DNA from: Balanoglossus misakiensis
Taxonomy: Eukaryota > Hemichordata
DNA length: 64,000 nucleotides
Direction of reading: 5' to 3'
Assembly: GCA_040954595.2 (NCBI GenBank)
Contig: CM082585.2
Coordinates: forward strand, 62,001-126,000
A program made the position numbers and the translations under genes. Under the pieces are notes generated by a model that was not told where the DNA came from, did no database searches, and worked only from the letters and a program-made list of their open reading frames with translations. Below are positions 10,026 through 20,837 of the stretch, piece by piece. Position 1 is the stretch's first letter; each line of letters opens with the position of its first letter.

Positions 10026-10223
10026 CAGTAACTGTTGAACAATCCACTACGGGTGACATGGTTGGACACTTGGATCCTGCTGGACAAGGCGTGCATGTGC
10101 CGTCGCCTTCCATAGCATATTCACCATTGCCACAGTCAAGCGGATCTTACATTGGATCTGAACACGATTGTCCAGCAGGGCACAGAAGATGGGATGTGCG
10201 TGCAGACTCCTCACTTATTTCAT
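10026..10223 (-). pseudogene. e6 (unit 1): GCC2/GCC3 exon with in-frame stop
   Basis: A 198-bp phase 1-1 exon (acceptor after tttgatcag, donor gtaagt). It reads EISEESARTSHLLCPAG, QSCSDPM-stop-DPLDC, GNGEYAMEGDGTC, TPCPAGSKC, PTMSPVVDC. The only lesion is TAA after SDPM. It is shared by all units. A long plus-strand open frame over this exon has no domain and is antisense. Confidence 0.72.
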
Positions 10224-10470
10224 CTGATCAAAGAAAATGAGGTTTTTAGTGAAGTATTTGTGATACAGTGTCATTTAAAATAACAAATTACTTGAGATGA
10301 TTCACTTGATAATTCTGAGACAAGTATACAGGCATGTAGAAAATTCTTTGGAGGACATTAAACGTCATTTCTAATCAACCATTTTCTGAATATCATAAGA
10401 CTCTGCGAGATCTCACATGGCTAACCGGGTCTCGCAAGATCTCGCACCGAGTTGATAATCTGTTGTAAAC

Positions 10471-10506
<36 letters not shown>

Positions 10507-10618
10507 ACACATAACCCCAGTCGCACTGACTTGAAAATCTGTTGTAAACACATACATGCATACAGACATACCCCTCAGTTTCATCACACAGCAAACTGAA
10601 CAAGTACCACAATCTTAC
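10224..10618. other. Intron e5-e6 with (CA)n
   Basis: 395-bp intron. Two copies of TGTTGTAAACACATACAT flank a (CA)n tract. Confidence 0.6.
10471..10512. repeat. (CA)n microsatellite
   Basis: CATA/CA repeat of variable length. Equivalent tracts lie at about 35558-35600 and 56433-56471. Confidence 0.9.
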
Positions 10619-10752
10619 CATTTGTACATCTGGTACAGTTTGTTGCACTAGCCAATGACACGTAACCCTTGGTACACTTGAATTGCGATGCACTGGGATC
10701 TGTGCAGGCGTACCCTTGATCACAAATAGTACACTGTTCAGCACCGGCTGAT
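10619..10752 (-). pseudogene. e5 (unit 1): GCC2/GCC3 exon, phase-inconsistent
   Basis: Acceptor after atttacag, donor gtaaga. The open frame reads SAGAEQC, TICDQGYAC, TDPSASQFKC, TKGYVSLASATNC, TRCTN. The length of 134 bp makes the entry phase 2 and exit phase 1, unlike the phase 1-1 neighbours, so one base has probably been lost near the start. The body is a good GCC2/GCC3 module. Same length in all units. It could be functional if the upstream intron has a different phase. Confidence 0.7.
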
Positions 10753-11006
10753 CTGTAAATCAAACAAAGAATTAACACACCAAGTTAACCTTTAAATACC
10801 ACTGTAAAAATTTGGCGCAAATTTTAATTATTTTCATAAATAGAGGTCTATTCAAATTTGGAAAATTTGTCATTTTTTCATTCATATATTATATCAGTTA
10901 ATTTTAAATACAGAAATGGAAAATGTTCCCATCCTATTTTTCAGTTAGTAAATTACCTGACCTAATGTTTGATGTTGGAAATAAAGGTGGGTGGGTAGAA
11001 GTTTAC

Positions 11007-11137
11007 CTGTTATGCAAGAGGTACAGCGAGACATCCTTTGTCCAAGGCCGAACTGTAATAACCAGCCGAGCATAAAATCACAGTGTTACCATTTGGACAT
11101 TGGTTACCAGTTGGCCAATCAGCACATGATGTTTGTG
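11007..11137 (-). pseudogene. e4 (unit 1): GCC2/GCC3 exon, -1 frameshift
   Basis: Acceptor after attttcag, donor gtaaac. The frame reads QTSC, ADWPTGNQC, PNGNTVILC, SAGYYSSALDKG, then needs a shift to reach SRCTSCIT before the donor. The 131 bp is one short of a multiple of three. ADW in units 1 and 2 is ADC in unit 3, the expected cysteine, so unit 3 is less decayed here. Confidence 0.72.
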
Positions 11138-11610
11138 CTGAAAATAAACAGAGATTTATAGAATCTTATAGTCACAGTCATACCTTCAAAGACGTCGGAT
11201 TCTCACGCGGGTTGGGGAGACAAAAATCCCTGGCAAAAGATTGAGGACAGGAAAATGCCAAACCAGAGATATTGGTAACAGAAACTGTATACAGTCAATG
11301 CCATATGACAGTGTGCTGTTCTAACAACAGACACGATCGTGACGATCATAGTCTGTGACGGAGATTTGGAAAAGAGCAAATTCGGTGAAAAGACGGGACA
11401 AAACAAAAGTCTACTTTATATACGATGCACATGAAAACTGGATGAAAGCGAAGCAGTCCACTATTTGAATGCATTGGATGTAAAATTGGCAGAATATTTG
11501 GACTGGACGTAATGTTTGTACGCACAGAATTACGCACATGCACATAAGATGATCGTCCGCCTTAAGTGAAAGATTACACAGTAATGCCCAAATTTTAAGT
11601 GCTGACTCAC
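11138..11610. other. Intron e3-e4
   Basis: 473-bp intron. Antisense open frames have no domain. Nothing else is recognised. Confidence 0.55.
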
Positions 11611-11843
11611 CCTCTATATTAGTGTAGTATACATCTTCACACACCTCTGGCTCCGACATACCATCATATTGGCACTTATACCCGGGGCAGGACAAGGCAT
11701 ACAGTCTATACTTCCATTGTTGGCAAAATATCCCTGTCCACATTGTGTTGGTGATGAGAGGCTGGCTGTTCCACACATGAAACCCTTGGACACAGAGTGC
11801 ATGCTTCAGAACATGCTGAACTATAACTTCCAGCTGCGCAGTC
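11611..11843 (-). pseudogene. e3 (unit 1): GCC2/GCC3 exon, two frameshifts
   Basis: A 233-bp exon with acceptor after tcctacag and donor gtgagt. Three pieces lie in three frames: DCAAGSYSSACSEACTLCP, then KGFMCGTASLSSPTQC with GQGYFANNGSIDC and MPCP, then CPGYKCQYDGMSEPEVC. Together they describe two GCC2/GCC3 modules. It is the first GCC2/GCC3 exon after e2. Lesions are shared by all units. Confidence 0.78.
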
Positions 11844-12322
11844 CTGTAGGAGTGAAGATGTCAAATATTAGGGAGGTTAAGGAGCCCTCTAGCCAGCAAA
11901 CTTCATCAAGGATGTACGCGCAGAACATAAACTAGAAACACTGCGCGCCCGGTCTTTTTCCCATAGGATTACATTGATAATCGCCAGAAAACAAACTTCT
12001 ACTATTGTCATTTTCACGAAATTTTACACATAGCTCAGTCCAGCAAATATAAATTCATTGGTCAAATAAAATATAGGGGTCACCGCGCTCTTTTTTGAGA
12101 TAAATTGCGTTAAGAATTTTGCCCATAGACAAACCATTGGTGAAAAATGCTGAGTCAGCAGATTTCTTCTATTATCGACCAAACTCATGGCTCTGTATTT
12201 CAAAAACAAGCCCGGTGACCCCTATATTTTATTACGGATTTTCATTATACATACAAAGGAGAATAAAAAAATCCACAATTAAAAAAAATGACAATACTTT
12301 CAATTTTACTGAACGTACATCC
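11844..12322. other. Intron e2-e3, 3' part
   Basis: Non-coding sequence next to e3. Nothing is recognised. It belongs to the long intron (11844-22629) that carries most of the unit's transposons. Confidence 0.55.
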
Positions 12323-12326
12323 TTAA

Positions 12327-13481
12327 AGTGGAACGACACCCTCAATTTTGGGCTTCAAAGTACAATCCGGGTGTCAAAAACGGCAACGTTCCGATGGGTT
12401 AATTCACTTTCACTTCCTGCGCAAGCAGTAGACGCGCGTTGAAAATACTACAGTGACGTCAGCAACTTACACGTTCGACGTGTCATTTCCAATAAACAGA
12501 CACATTTTGCGCGGATCTGACATGGCGAAATGTCAAGTTCATGATTTTAAAAACATATTCGGAAAATCGACGGGGATAAGTTTCTTTCAAAGGCAGTGCT
12601 CTTCGTGTACTAGTATTGTATTTGTCGATGCGTGCAGACATAGACCCTGCAATGTCCATGATGCCATGCATGTCGACGTTTATGAACAAACCGTAAGGCC
12701 TATACAAAGTTGTTCTAACTGCCGCTGATAATAATAAACGTACCGTATTAAATCCTTCCTGCACGTTTTTTGGTACACGTATTTGGGTTTAATTTCCATT
12801 TATTGACGATCGCATAGTTATCAAATGAAAGCAACTAAAAAGGGCAGTTTTAATACATTTCAAGAGACGAAACATGCATACAATAACTATAGCATTGGCT
12901 TCCATTATACTACGGACGTACTACACCTGGAGAGCAGGACGATGCACCTGCGTTCTTTTCAACTCCATAAAAGGTGACTAAGTATTTTTGTAAGAAAAGT
13001 GGTTCGAAAAGGTGACAACGAGGGAGAGACAACGAGGGAGGGTATTGTTTAATTGCAGCATTGTCTGTTTCACCATAGACTCTAGGGTCTATGGTTTCAC
13101 TGAAACCACACCAAGTGTAAGCCTTGACAAACGGGACACATCGGAGATCAGAACTGCATGAACTTTTGTCCTCTGTAAAATTCAGTCGCTTGGTCGTAGA
13201 AGGGAATCTCTGGTTCAAAATTGTAGCCTACTACCCGAGAATATGTTGCTATGCTAACGTCGTCGGTCGCGTGAGTGCAGGCGTGTATAAGCATAAGCTC
13301 GCTCCAACGCGTCGGCAGCGGACAACAGTTGCTGACGTCACTCACTTCCGGGTTCGCGCAGTTTTTGGCTGGCTGTAGCTCTGTTATGCGTAAGTGAAAG
13401 TGAATGAAACCAACGTTTTTCATAGTACTTTTTAATCGCATTTCGCAGAATTGGCTCAAAAACGGATCACAACGTTCCACT
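12327..13481. mobile_element. TTAA-target transposon, non-autonomous (unit 1 only)
   Basis: A 1,155-bp insertion flanked by TTAA on both sides (12323-12326 and 13482-13485). Units 2 and 3 have a single TTAA at the matching place (37410-37413 and 58283-58286). Termini are inverted: AGTGGAACG at the left and CGTTCCACT at the right, with further partial inverse matches inwards including GTGACGTCAGCAAC near both ends. Open frames inside show no transposase. TTAA target and short terminal repeats fit the piggyBac or Kolobok superfamilies. Confidence 0.9.
13072..13095. mobile_element. Collapsed remnant of the e12-type MITE
   Basis: A 24-bp near-palindrome from ACCATAGAC to GTCTATGGT that joins the two termini of the MITE family seen in e12. 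It is flanked by TTC on both sides (13069-13071 and 13096-13098). It confirms the ACC...GGT termini and 3-bp target duplication. Confidence 0.65.
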
Positions 13482-13485
13482 TTAA

Positions 13486-13903
13486 TGTTACTTATGTAGT
13501 GGAGCACCAAAACCCAAATTTTCATATCGATTGTGTATTTTGTGATAAAAATACCAAACTTGGCTCAGATGTGTGTTAATGTGTACTGAACAAATTCAGA
13601 TAGCGAGTCACTAAATATCTGTTGAAGAGTTTCCATGGCAACCAATATTTTTCAAAATGGCCGTCAATACAGATAATCACACCTGTTAAACACCAAAATA
13701 AATTCAGATTACAATATTTGAAAAAAGAAACTACGGAAAGAATGGTTTGCAATAGAACTATGGTTATTAAACTACAAATGTACTTATAAGGGTAACTAAG
13801 GGATCAAAACACAGGTGCAACTTTCAATCCCTGGTTCTCGCATTAGTATAGGTGCTCCTCCCAGTCAAACATTATGGCTAGTTGCGATATTTAACTGGAA
13901 AGG
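13486..13903. other. Intronic sequence between TTAA element and RT remnant
   Basis: No exon or element is recognised. Confidence 0.5.
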
Positions 13904-14713
13904 GCAGTTCACGAAATAAAAACCTGGATGACACATAATAAACTTCAACTCAATGGTGGCAAAACCGAGGTACTCCTGATAAGGTCTCAGTTCAACCGCT
14001 CGCCTCGTCCCATAAACCACATGAGCATTGGATCATGTTGTGTTCAAATTGTGAATTCTGCACGGAATATAGGTGTGACATTCGACGACAATTACACTTT
14101 CAATAAGCACATTAATGCAATTTGCAAGTCAATTTTCTTCCATCTGCGTCAAATCAGCCACATTCGCCGTTACCTCACTAAGGAAGTTTGCCAGATGCTG
14201 GTTCATGCTCTAATCACATCAAAACTGGACTACTGTAATGCACTACTCTGTGGTTTACCATCATCATGCATGCTACAGCATGCCCTGAATTCTGCAGCCA
14301 GGATCGTTTCTCATACCCGTAAAACGGATCATATTACTCGTGTTCTCATGGATTTACATTGGTTGCCTGTACACTATAGAATCCAATACAAGATCTTGCT
14401 TATGACATATAAGGCATTAAACAACACAGCACCAGCTTACATCTCTGACTTAATCCATCTGAAAACTTCAACAAGACTTCTTCGTTCAAATGACAAATTT
14501 CTACTTCATGTACCGTATATCGCCCCACTCATTTGGAAGAGTGCCAATAGAAGTATGCCAGTCACCTAGCCTTGACAGTTTCAAGAAACACATCAAGACT
14601 TATCTGTTTAACAGAGCCTATTAACATAACTTTACATTGTAAAGCGCTATTGAACACTATTGCAGTGGAGTTTGGTGCTCTATAAGTCATTTTGATTGAT
14701 TGATTGATTGATG
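13904..14713 (+). mobile_element. CR1/L2-like RT remnant, frameshifted (unit 1)
   Basis: C-terminal reverse-transcriptase region of a CR1/L2-type element: VHEIKTWMTHNKLQLNGGKT, NIGVTFDDNYTF, LVHALITSKLDYCNALL, NSAARIVSHTRKTDHITRVL, LHWLPVHYRIQYKILL. Unit 1 lacks two bases near 14543 (GAGTGCCAAT against GAGTGTCCCAAT), so the frame ends at 14569; units 2 and 3 reach KTYLFNRAY. The 3' UTR ends in (TGAT)n at 14693-14713. The catalytic YxDD region is missing. Confidence 0.88.
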
Positions 14714-15190
14714 AACAGTTTACCACCTTAGCTAAACACATAAACAGATCACCGATACGTCCGAATAGCGCGTGTATGAGGGCTTGGCTAACTTGTGACC
14801 TCAGTAACGATCATGTGAAAATGTCCATTTTGTTTGGTCAGGCATTGATTCTTGTCGGCAAAAACTGCCATAGGAAATTATAAACTTAAGTCAAATTGCT
14901 GAAACAATCAATAATAGTCCATGTGTCTTAATACTTCAGTTCATGCATCGGTTCGACTCTGTAGTCGGCTACCCAAATTTATTGGGAAGTTCGGCCTTTT
15001 ACACATTAATACGTGTGGTTTTCGATCATATCCTACCGGTCTTATTGGTTGACATTAATTTGGCAGTGTGCTATAAGCATATTACATCCTACATCAAACC
15101 AAAATAAAGCTTGTGATACTTTGATTTGTTTTTGTTTAGTTTTAGTCGCTAGTGAAATTCAAGCTCAGTAATAACTTTACAACTAACTTA
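14714..15190. other. Intronic sequence
   Basis: Nothing is recognised in this AT-rich stretch. Confidence 0.5.
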
Positions 15191-15192
15191 TT

Positions 15193-15316
15193 AGGGGCCC
15201 AAGCCCCTATGGGCGGGGCCCCTATTGGTATTACTCGCGTTTTTAGGGGCCCAAGCCCCTATGGGCGGGGCCCCTATTGTTATTACTGGGGTTTTTAGGG
15301 GCCCAAGCCCCTATGG
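15193..15316. repeat. 52-bp GC-rich tandem repeat
   Basis: About 2.4 copies starting at 15193, 15245 and 15297. The unit holds AGGGGCCCAAGCCCCTA followed by GGGCGGGGCCCCTATTG, both able to form hairpins. Also at about 39123-39246 and 60000-60124. Confidence 0.85.
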
Positions 15317-15320
15317 ACCC

Positions 15321-16664
15321 TTTTGGTATTGCTGGCATTTTTTTCTTCTTTGGCACTTTCATCGGCCACTAGGATCTTGAAAACGGCTGAACCTACAATT
15401 CTCAAATTTGGCACAATGATGCAGGCCAATGAGATCTGGTGCAGTACGTCCGTGAATGTTAAATTAGTGAAGTGACCTGATGACCATTTAAGGGCGAAAT
15501 TTTCAAATTAGGGTATGCCGATTTTGAGAAGAATATTTTTGATCATTATATTTCATATTTTTTCATTGACCATGGGGGGTCTGGACCAAGGCATAGGCTT
15601 TACTATACCTGCATAGTAAAGCTATGACAACATCGTATTTAAATAATAACACATGTTAGCAAGGGCAATATCATGATCTTTTGCCTGCACAAGGGATGGT
15701 GATCTTTGACCTTAATAATATTCATGATGCCCGAGCCGCAGGGAAGGGCTTCATCAATATGTTTCGATGTGTGACGTTACCAGCACATTCCAGAAGACAG
15801 CATGGCATCGTCTGTACAAGTTGAGTGAAATACTTAGAAAGATATCGCCACATACAGTGACCGATCTGCCTGGGCTGCGTTCATGTTTTTCTCTTGAAAT
15901 CATGGACAGTGTTATACACCTCTGTATCAATGCTGTTTTAGTGACTTTTTCACACCCGTTCTTTTTGTTTTGAGTGAATAGGATAGTCAACTAACTACTA
16001 CTGGACAATGGGTGTGAGTTTCATGGCTCTCACATGATGGGGTAATCTGGGGTAACATTTTGAAAATACCATGTCATTTTCAGAACGCAGTTAAGGTGTA
16101 TGTACACGTGAACAGTGATACATGTACATGTGTAGGCCAGAAATTTAGATCGGGTATACACGTCTGCATCTAACACTCAAACTGCAATATTGCCAAACGT
16201 GTGTATTATACACGATATACTACATGTAGTAATTCTATTAGATTTAGTCTGCATTGGTCAATATAATATACGGAAACTAAATATGTCGATCGGATTTGAT
16301 CTTTCACAGGTCCAGCTGTGGTTGCGCAGAACACGTCTCTATTTATGGTGTGAACAGGGACTGCTGTACGCATGTGCACATCTGAGTTCAAGAGGTTACA
16401 CGTACTGCGGTTGCGCAGAACATGTCTCCATTTATGGAGTGAACAGGGACTGACCAAGGGGCCGAAATGAGAAGCCAAATTTCGGGTGACCCCTTGACCT
16501 TTGACCCACCTTGAAAAACACATATCTACTTCTACGCTAACTAATACACCTAGGGAGCTGATTTTTGGTGGACAGGTACAACTATTGGACCAAATCATTT
16601 CGCCGCAATGTCACGTGACCTTGGTGACCTTTGAACTATATATAACATAAATGCTCATAAGTAC
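15321..16664. other. Non-coding body of the interspersed repeat
   Basis: No gene. It holds one TGACCTTTGACCC motif at 16495 and a duplicated GGTTGCGCAGAACA phrase near 16320 and 16410. Open frames here are short and antisense to one another. Confidence 0.5.
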
Positions 16665-16692
16665 GTAACTTACCGTGGCCGAAATCGACACA

Positions 16693-16878
16693 CGGTGTAG
16701 GTTTCAAACCTACACTGTCCCTTTGCTACAAAATGCGCGCGTACGGTGTAGGTTTCAAACCTACACTGTCTCTTTGCTACAAAATGCGCGTGTACGGTGT
16801 AGGTTTCAAACCTACACTGTCCCTTTGCTACAAAATGCGCGCGTACGGTGTAGGTTTCAAACCTACACTGTCCCTTTG
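16693..16878. repeat. Left 51-bp subterminal array
   Basis: 3.7 copies starting at 16693, 16744, 16795 and 16846. Each contains a palindrome made of GTGTAGGTTT and AAACCTACAC around one central base, then CTTTGCTACAAAATGCGCG. Confidence 0.95.
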
Positions 16879-16973
16879 GTGAAACGAAAAAAGCAAGTGT
16901 AGGTTTCCCCCTGGGTTTCAAGTAGTGTCCAGGGTTAGGACTTGAAGTTGGGCATTGAGGGACCTGAGTCCCC

Positions 16974-17070
16974 TAATGCCCAACTTCAAGTCCCCTAATG
17001 CCCAACTTCAAGTCCCCGAATGCCCAACTTCAAGTCCCCGTATGCCCAACATCAAGTCTCACAATGCCCA
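16974..17070. repeat. 22-bp tandem repeat
   Basis: Five copies of AATGCCCAACTTCAAGTCCC with a 22-bp period. One inverted copy lies just upstream (16939-16957). Confidence 0.9.
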
Positions 17071-17653
17071 TACTTTTTCAATAATTTTTTTTGACTGCCT
17101 AATGATGTCCGATTTTCATTCTGAAAACAGTTTTAGAGAGCAAATCTTCTCCTTTTACAACAATTAAAAAATCATACTCAACCACACTCAACTTATTTTT
17201 TTATAGGCTATCAAACAAAACATATAATTTGTTGAAAATGACCTTTTTTAAAAATTGTTTTTTTCACACCTCCTCTATGCGATTTTGCTCTCGTTCTACG
17301 AATAATCTCGCACATATATACACATGTTATACATCGTTCAAGAGCTAAGATTATTGGGTCTCTAACCGCTATAATTGTTTTCTCGAAAAGCAGAAATTAA
17401 ACGAGCGCTCGCCCGAAATCGCTGCCGATCTCGTAAAATTGTGCAATTACGATATGACTTCCGGTTCATGCCAAACTGGCGAACATGTTGTATTCTACGA
17501 ATTTCCTCGCACATTTCTACACATGTTATACATGGTTCAATACCTTAGAATATAGGCTATCTAACGGTAATAAGCTTTCGCTAAAAATGCTGAAATTAAA
17601 GGAGCACTCGCACGAAATCCCTGGCGATCTGGTGATACAATGATTCTTTGTTT

Positions 17654-17898
17654 ACATGCATGTTAAAGTATAGGGTGAATCACTGTTTCTAGGTAATGTT
17701 TGCAACACTACTGTAACACTTGGAGTGGGTCTATCTTTAAAGTGTAAGCTGTTTTGAGATCGCCAATTATTACTCTAAAACATATTGAAGACCCGATGTG
17801 AAATCTTTAATAATAAATAAACAGGTGTGCCAAAAGTAAAGTGCTGTTACAGTGGATCTTATGTCTACATGCATGTTAAAGTATAGGGTGAATCACTG
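17654..17898. repeat. 32-bp direct repeats around a 160-bp block
   Basis: The same 32 bp (starting ACATGCATGTTAAAGTATAG) occurs at 17654-17685 and 17867-17898. It flanks a block (17691-17856) that recurs in the same orientation at about 19680-19842. The block contains AACACTACTGTAACACTTGG. Confidence 0.85.
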
Positions 17899-18028
17899 AA
17901 GTTTAGAAATTGCTGTAAAATCTTTTCAAAAGAAGCTTAAGTTCTATTTTTTTCAGAATAGATAAACCTTTTAATTCTCTATGCTGTAGGGGAAATGTTG
18001 TTTTTCAAATTCAAACAGGAAGTTATAA

Positions 18029-19430
18029 ATATAGCTGCAAGCAGCGATGACGGGCACAAGCTTAAGCCGAAGGTCAAAGGTCATATGTGGTCACCCAAAA
18101 TTTGGGCAAAAAGTTTTGACCCCCATACTAGTCCAGGTCCAACAGAAACCTGACCTCTAGCCCTATTGGTTTGTCTGAAATTAGAAATGCACATAATTAA
18201 TGATGTAAAGTGGAAGACTCCATTAATAGTTCGATCCATCCAAACACAAATGATGTACCTGCTCTGGATGCCGAGATATAGCAAAGTAGGTCAAATGTCA
18301 CCTGAGGTCACCCAAAATTTGGGCAAAATTTTTGACCCCATACTGATCCATGTCCCACAAGAACAAAACCTCTAGCCCTATTGGTTAGCCTGGAATTAGG
18401 TATGCACATAATTAATGAGATATGCAGGTGTCACAGGTGACCCCCAATTTTGGCTTTTCAATTTTAGTCCCAACCCTCCAAACGCCAAGTCTGTACCTGC
18501 TGTGAATTCCGAGATATAGGAAAGTAGGTCAAATGTCACCTGAGGTCACCCAAAATTTGGGCAAAATTTTTGACCCCATACTGATCCATGTCCCACAAGA
18601 ACAAAACCTCTAGCCCTATTGGTTAGCCTGGAATTAGGTATGCACATAATTAATGAGATATGCAGGTGTCACAGGTGACCCCCAATTTTGGCTTTTCAAT
18701 TTTAGTCCCAACCCTCCAAACGCCAAGTCTGTACCTGCTGTGAATTCCGAGATATAGGAAAGTAGGTCAAAGGTCACCTGAGGTCACCTAAAATTTGGGC
18801 AAAAATTTTTGATCCCATACTGGTCCATGTCCCACAAGAACAAAACCTCTAGCCCTATTAGTTAGCCTGGAATTAGGTATGCACATATTTAATGAGTTAA
18901 GCAGGTGTTACAGGTGAGCCCAAAATTTTGCCTTTTATTGTGGTCCCATTCTGCTCACGGGCCAATAGAGAGTCACTGTACAGGACCATTGCACAGCCAA
19001 CGTGGACATAGCGTCATAGCTTAACTATAGAAAGTATAGGCCTATGGCTGGGTCCAAAAACATTAAAAATAAAAAAATCTTCTTCTCAAAATAGACTTGG
19101 CCCACGGCCTTGACATTTGGCATGTAGGACACTGACCACATGGTCTGCAAAAATCCCTAAAAGAATTTTGATATCTCCATTCATATGCAAATTAGGCCCA
19201 TTTGAAAACTTTGCCCATATATGGTCATCAGGTCACATGACTTATTAAACATTCACGAGGGTACAGCACCAGCTCTCATAGGCCTGCATCAGTGTGCCAA
19301 GTTTGAGATTTGTAGGTTCAGCCGTTTTCAAGATCCTGTTGGGCAAAAAAACGACACAAGAAAAAAAAAAAAGAAGAAAAAACCCAGTAATACCAATAGG
19401 GCACAAGCCTGCTTGGCTTGTGCCCTAAAA
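18029..19430 (+). mobile_element. Interspersed repeat copy nested in the 4.5-kb element
   Basis: Begins ATATAGCTGCAAGCAGCGAT and ends near GGCTTGTGCCCTAA. It contains four tandem copies of a unit of about 238 bp (aligned copies at 18071, 18288, 18526 and 18764), each with AGGTCA half-sites and AATTAATGAGATATGCAGG-like text. It is inverted relative to the host-unit copy at 15193-21595. Confidence 0.65.
18071..18083 (+). promoter_or_regulatory. DR1-type nuclear-receptor motif
   Basis: AGGTCA A AGGTCA, an exact direct repeat with 1-bp spacing. It is a sequence match only; function is not shown. Similar sites: 20498-20510 (plus), 16495-16507 and 21211-21223 (minus). Confidence 0.45.
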
Positions 19431-19493
19431 AATATAATTATGAAACAATATGTTTGTGCCCCATAGGATTAACACTGTAGAAAACAGGGTGTC

Positions 19494-20009
19494 ATAGGTA
19501 AAAAATTAGTAAAGTATGAAAACATGTTGTTTAAAGCTTGTAATTTTCAGAGACTGTTAAGAACATGTTGGGATACTACCTACATTATTTTTAAGTTGTT
19601 ACCTGTGCTGTAATGCCATAAACTATTGATACAAACTAGGTAATTCATAAATTTCACACAGAAAATATGTAAGTTTTAGCCAATGTTTGCAACACTACTG
19701 TAACACTTGGAGTGGGTCTATCTTTAAAGTGTAAACTGTTTTGAGATCTCCAACTATTACTCTAAAACATATTGAAGACCCAATGTTAAATCTTTAATAA
19801 TAAATAAACAGGTGTGGCAAAAGTAAAGTGATGTTACAGTTCTATATGAGGTTTATGAATTACCTAGTTTGTATCCATAGTTACTGGCATTGCTGTACAT
19901 GTAACAACTTTAAAAAAATGTAGGTAGTATCCCAACATGTTCTTAACAGTCTATGAAAATTACAAGCTTTAAATGACATGTTTTCTTACTTTCCTAATTT
20001 TTTACCTAT
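19494..20009. mobile_element. 516-bp foldback repeat
   Basis: Perfect 16-bp termini (ATAGGTAAAAAATTAG and its inverse) and long imperfect inverted arms of about 150 bp, for example AACATGTTGGGATACTACCT at 19562 against its inverse near 19925. The arms surround the second copy of the 160-bp block. Confidence 0.8.
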
Positions 20010-20837
20010 ATTTTTATAACTTCTTGTCTACATTTCTTAGATATTAAGGTACCCCAGAATAGAGAATTTAAATGTCTATCATTCCTGGAAAAATCAGCTC
20101 TTAAGCTCCTTTATTTTAAATTTTAGGATAGGGTCTCTAATGTCCAAGTGTCCAAAAAAAGTATTCTTTTGTTTTTATACATGTTAAGTCTATGGGCATT
20201 ATTTCAGTCTATTTTGCAACAACATTTGGAATACTTAATGGCGTCCAATCTCAAAAGTGTAAATTTTTTTATATTCTAGAACATCTCATGATGGTTTCTG
20301 GAAAGTTTCATCTCTGAAATGCTTAAAATAAAAAAATAATCTTAAAAAAGCAAAGTGTATATTAAAAAAAAGTTAATTTACAGCTAATTTACAGAAGTTT
20401 GCTTTTTGGTCAAAAAAGTGCTTTTATGTTAAAATATTTAATTGTAACTTTTGTCAAGAGTTTATAGATAGACACTCTACTTGTGTACCAAATTTCGAGG
20501 TCAAAGGTCAAAGGATAATGAAATCCGACATAGGTAAACCAACAACTATAAGCAATGGCGAAGTTGACCTTGACCTTCGAATTTCAAAATTTTTTCACCA
20601 CACCACATTAAAACAACTTATTATCAATCTATCCTGTAATTTTCAGTGGTTTCCAACTATATTAAGGGGGTGACACCGCGTACCCTAAAAAGTATGTTTT
20701 TTTCAATAGGTTTTTCCGCAATAACTTTTCAAGGTCAAGTTCAAAGTTGGTCAAATTTTAGTATGTTATAGAACTCGCCGAGACCTTTCTGAAAATATAT
20801 AGTTTGTTATGGTTTATGTAAAATGTAAAAGTTTCAC

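Noticed and set aside
9752-10240. 162-codon plus-strand open frame
   Set aside because: It lies antisense to GCC2/GCC3 exons e6 and e7, shows no domain, and is conserved only because the DNA is duplicated.
12453-13525. Open frames within the TTAA element as transposase
   Set aside because: Short, on both strands, and without any recognisable catalytic motif.
16693-16878. Array that could be called a CRISPR
   Set aside because: Repeats of 51 bp follow one another with no unique spacers, are mirrored at the other end of a transposon, and lie in an animal genome.
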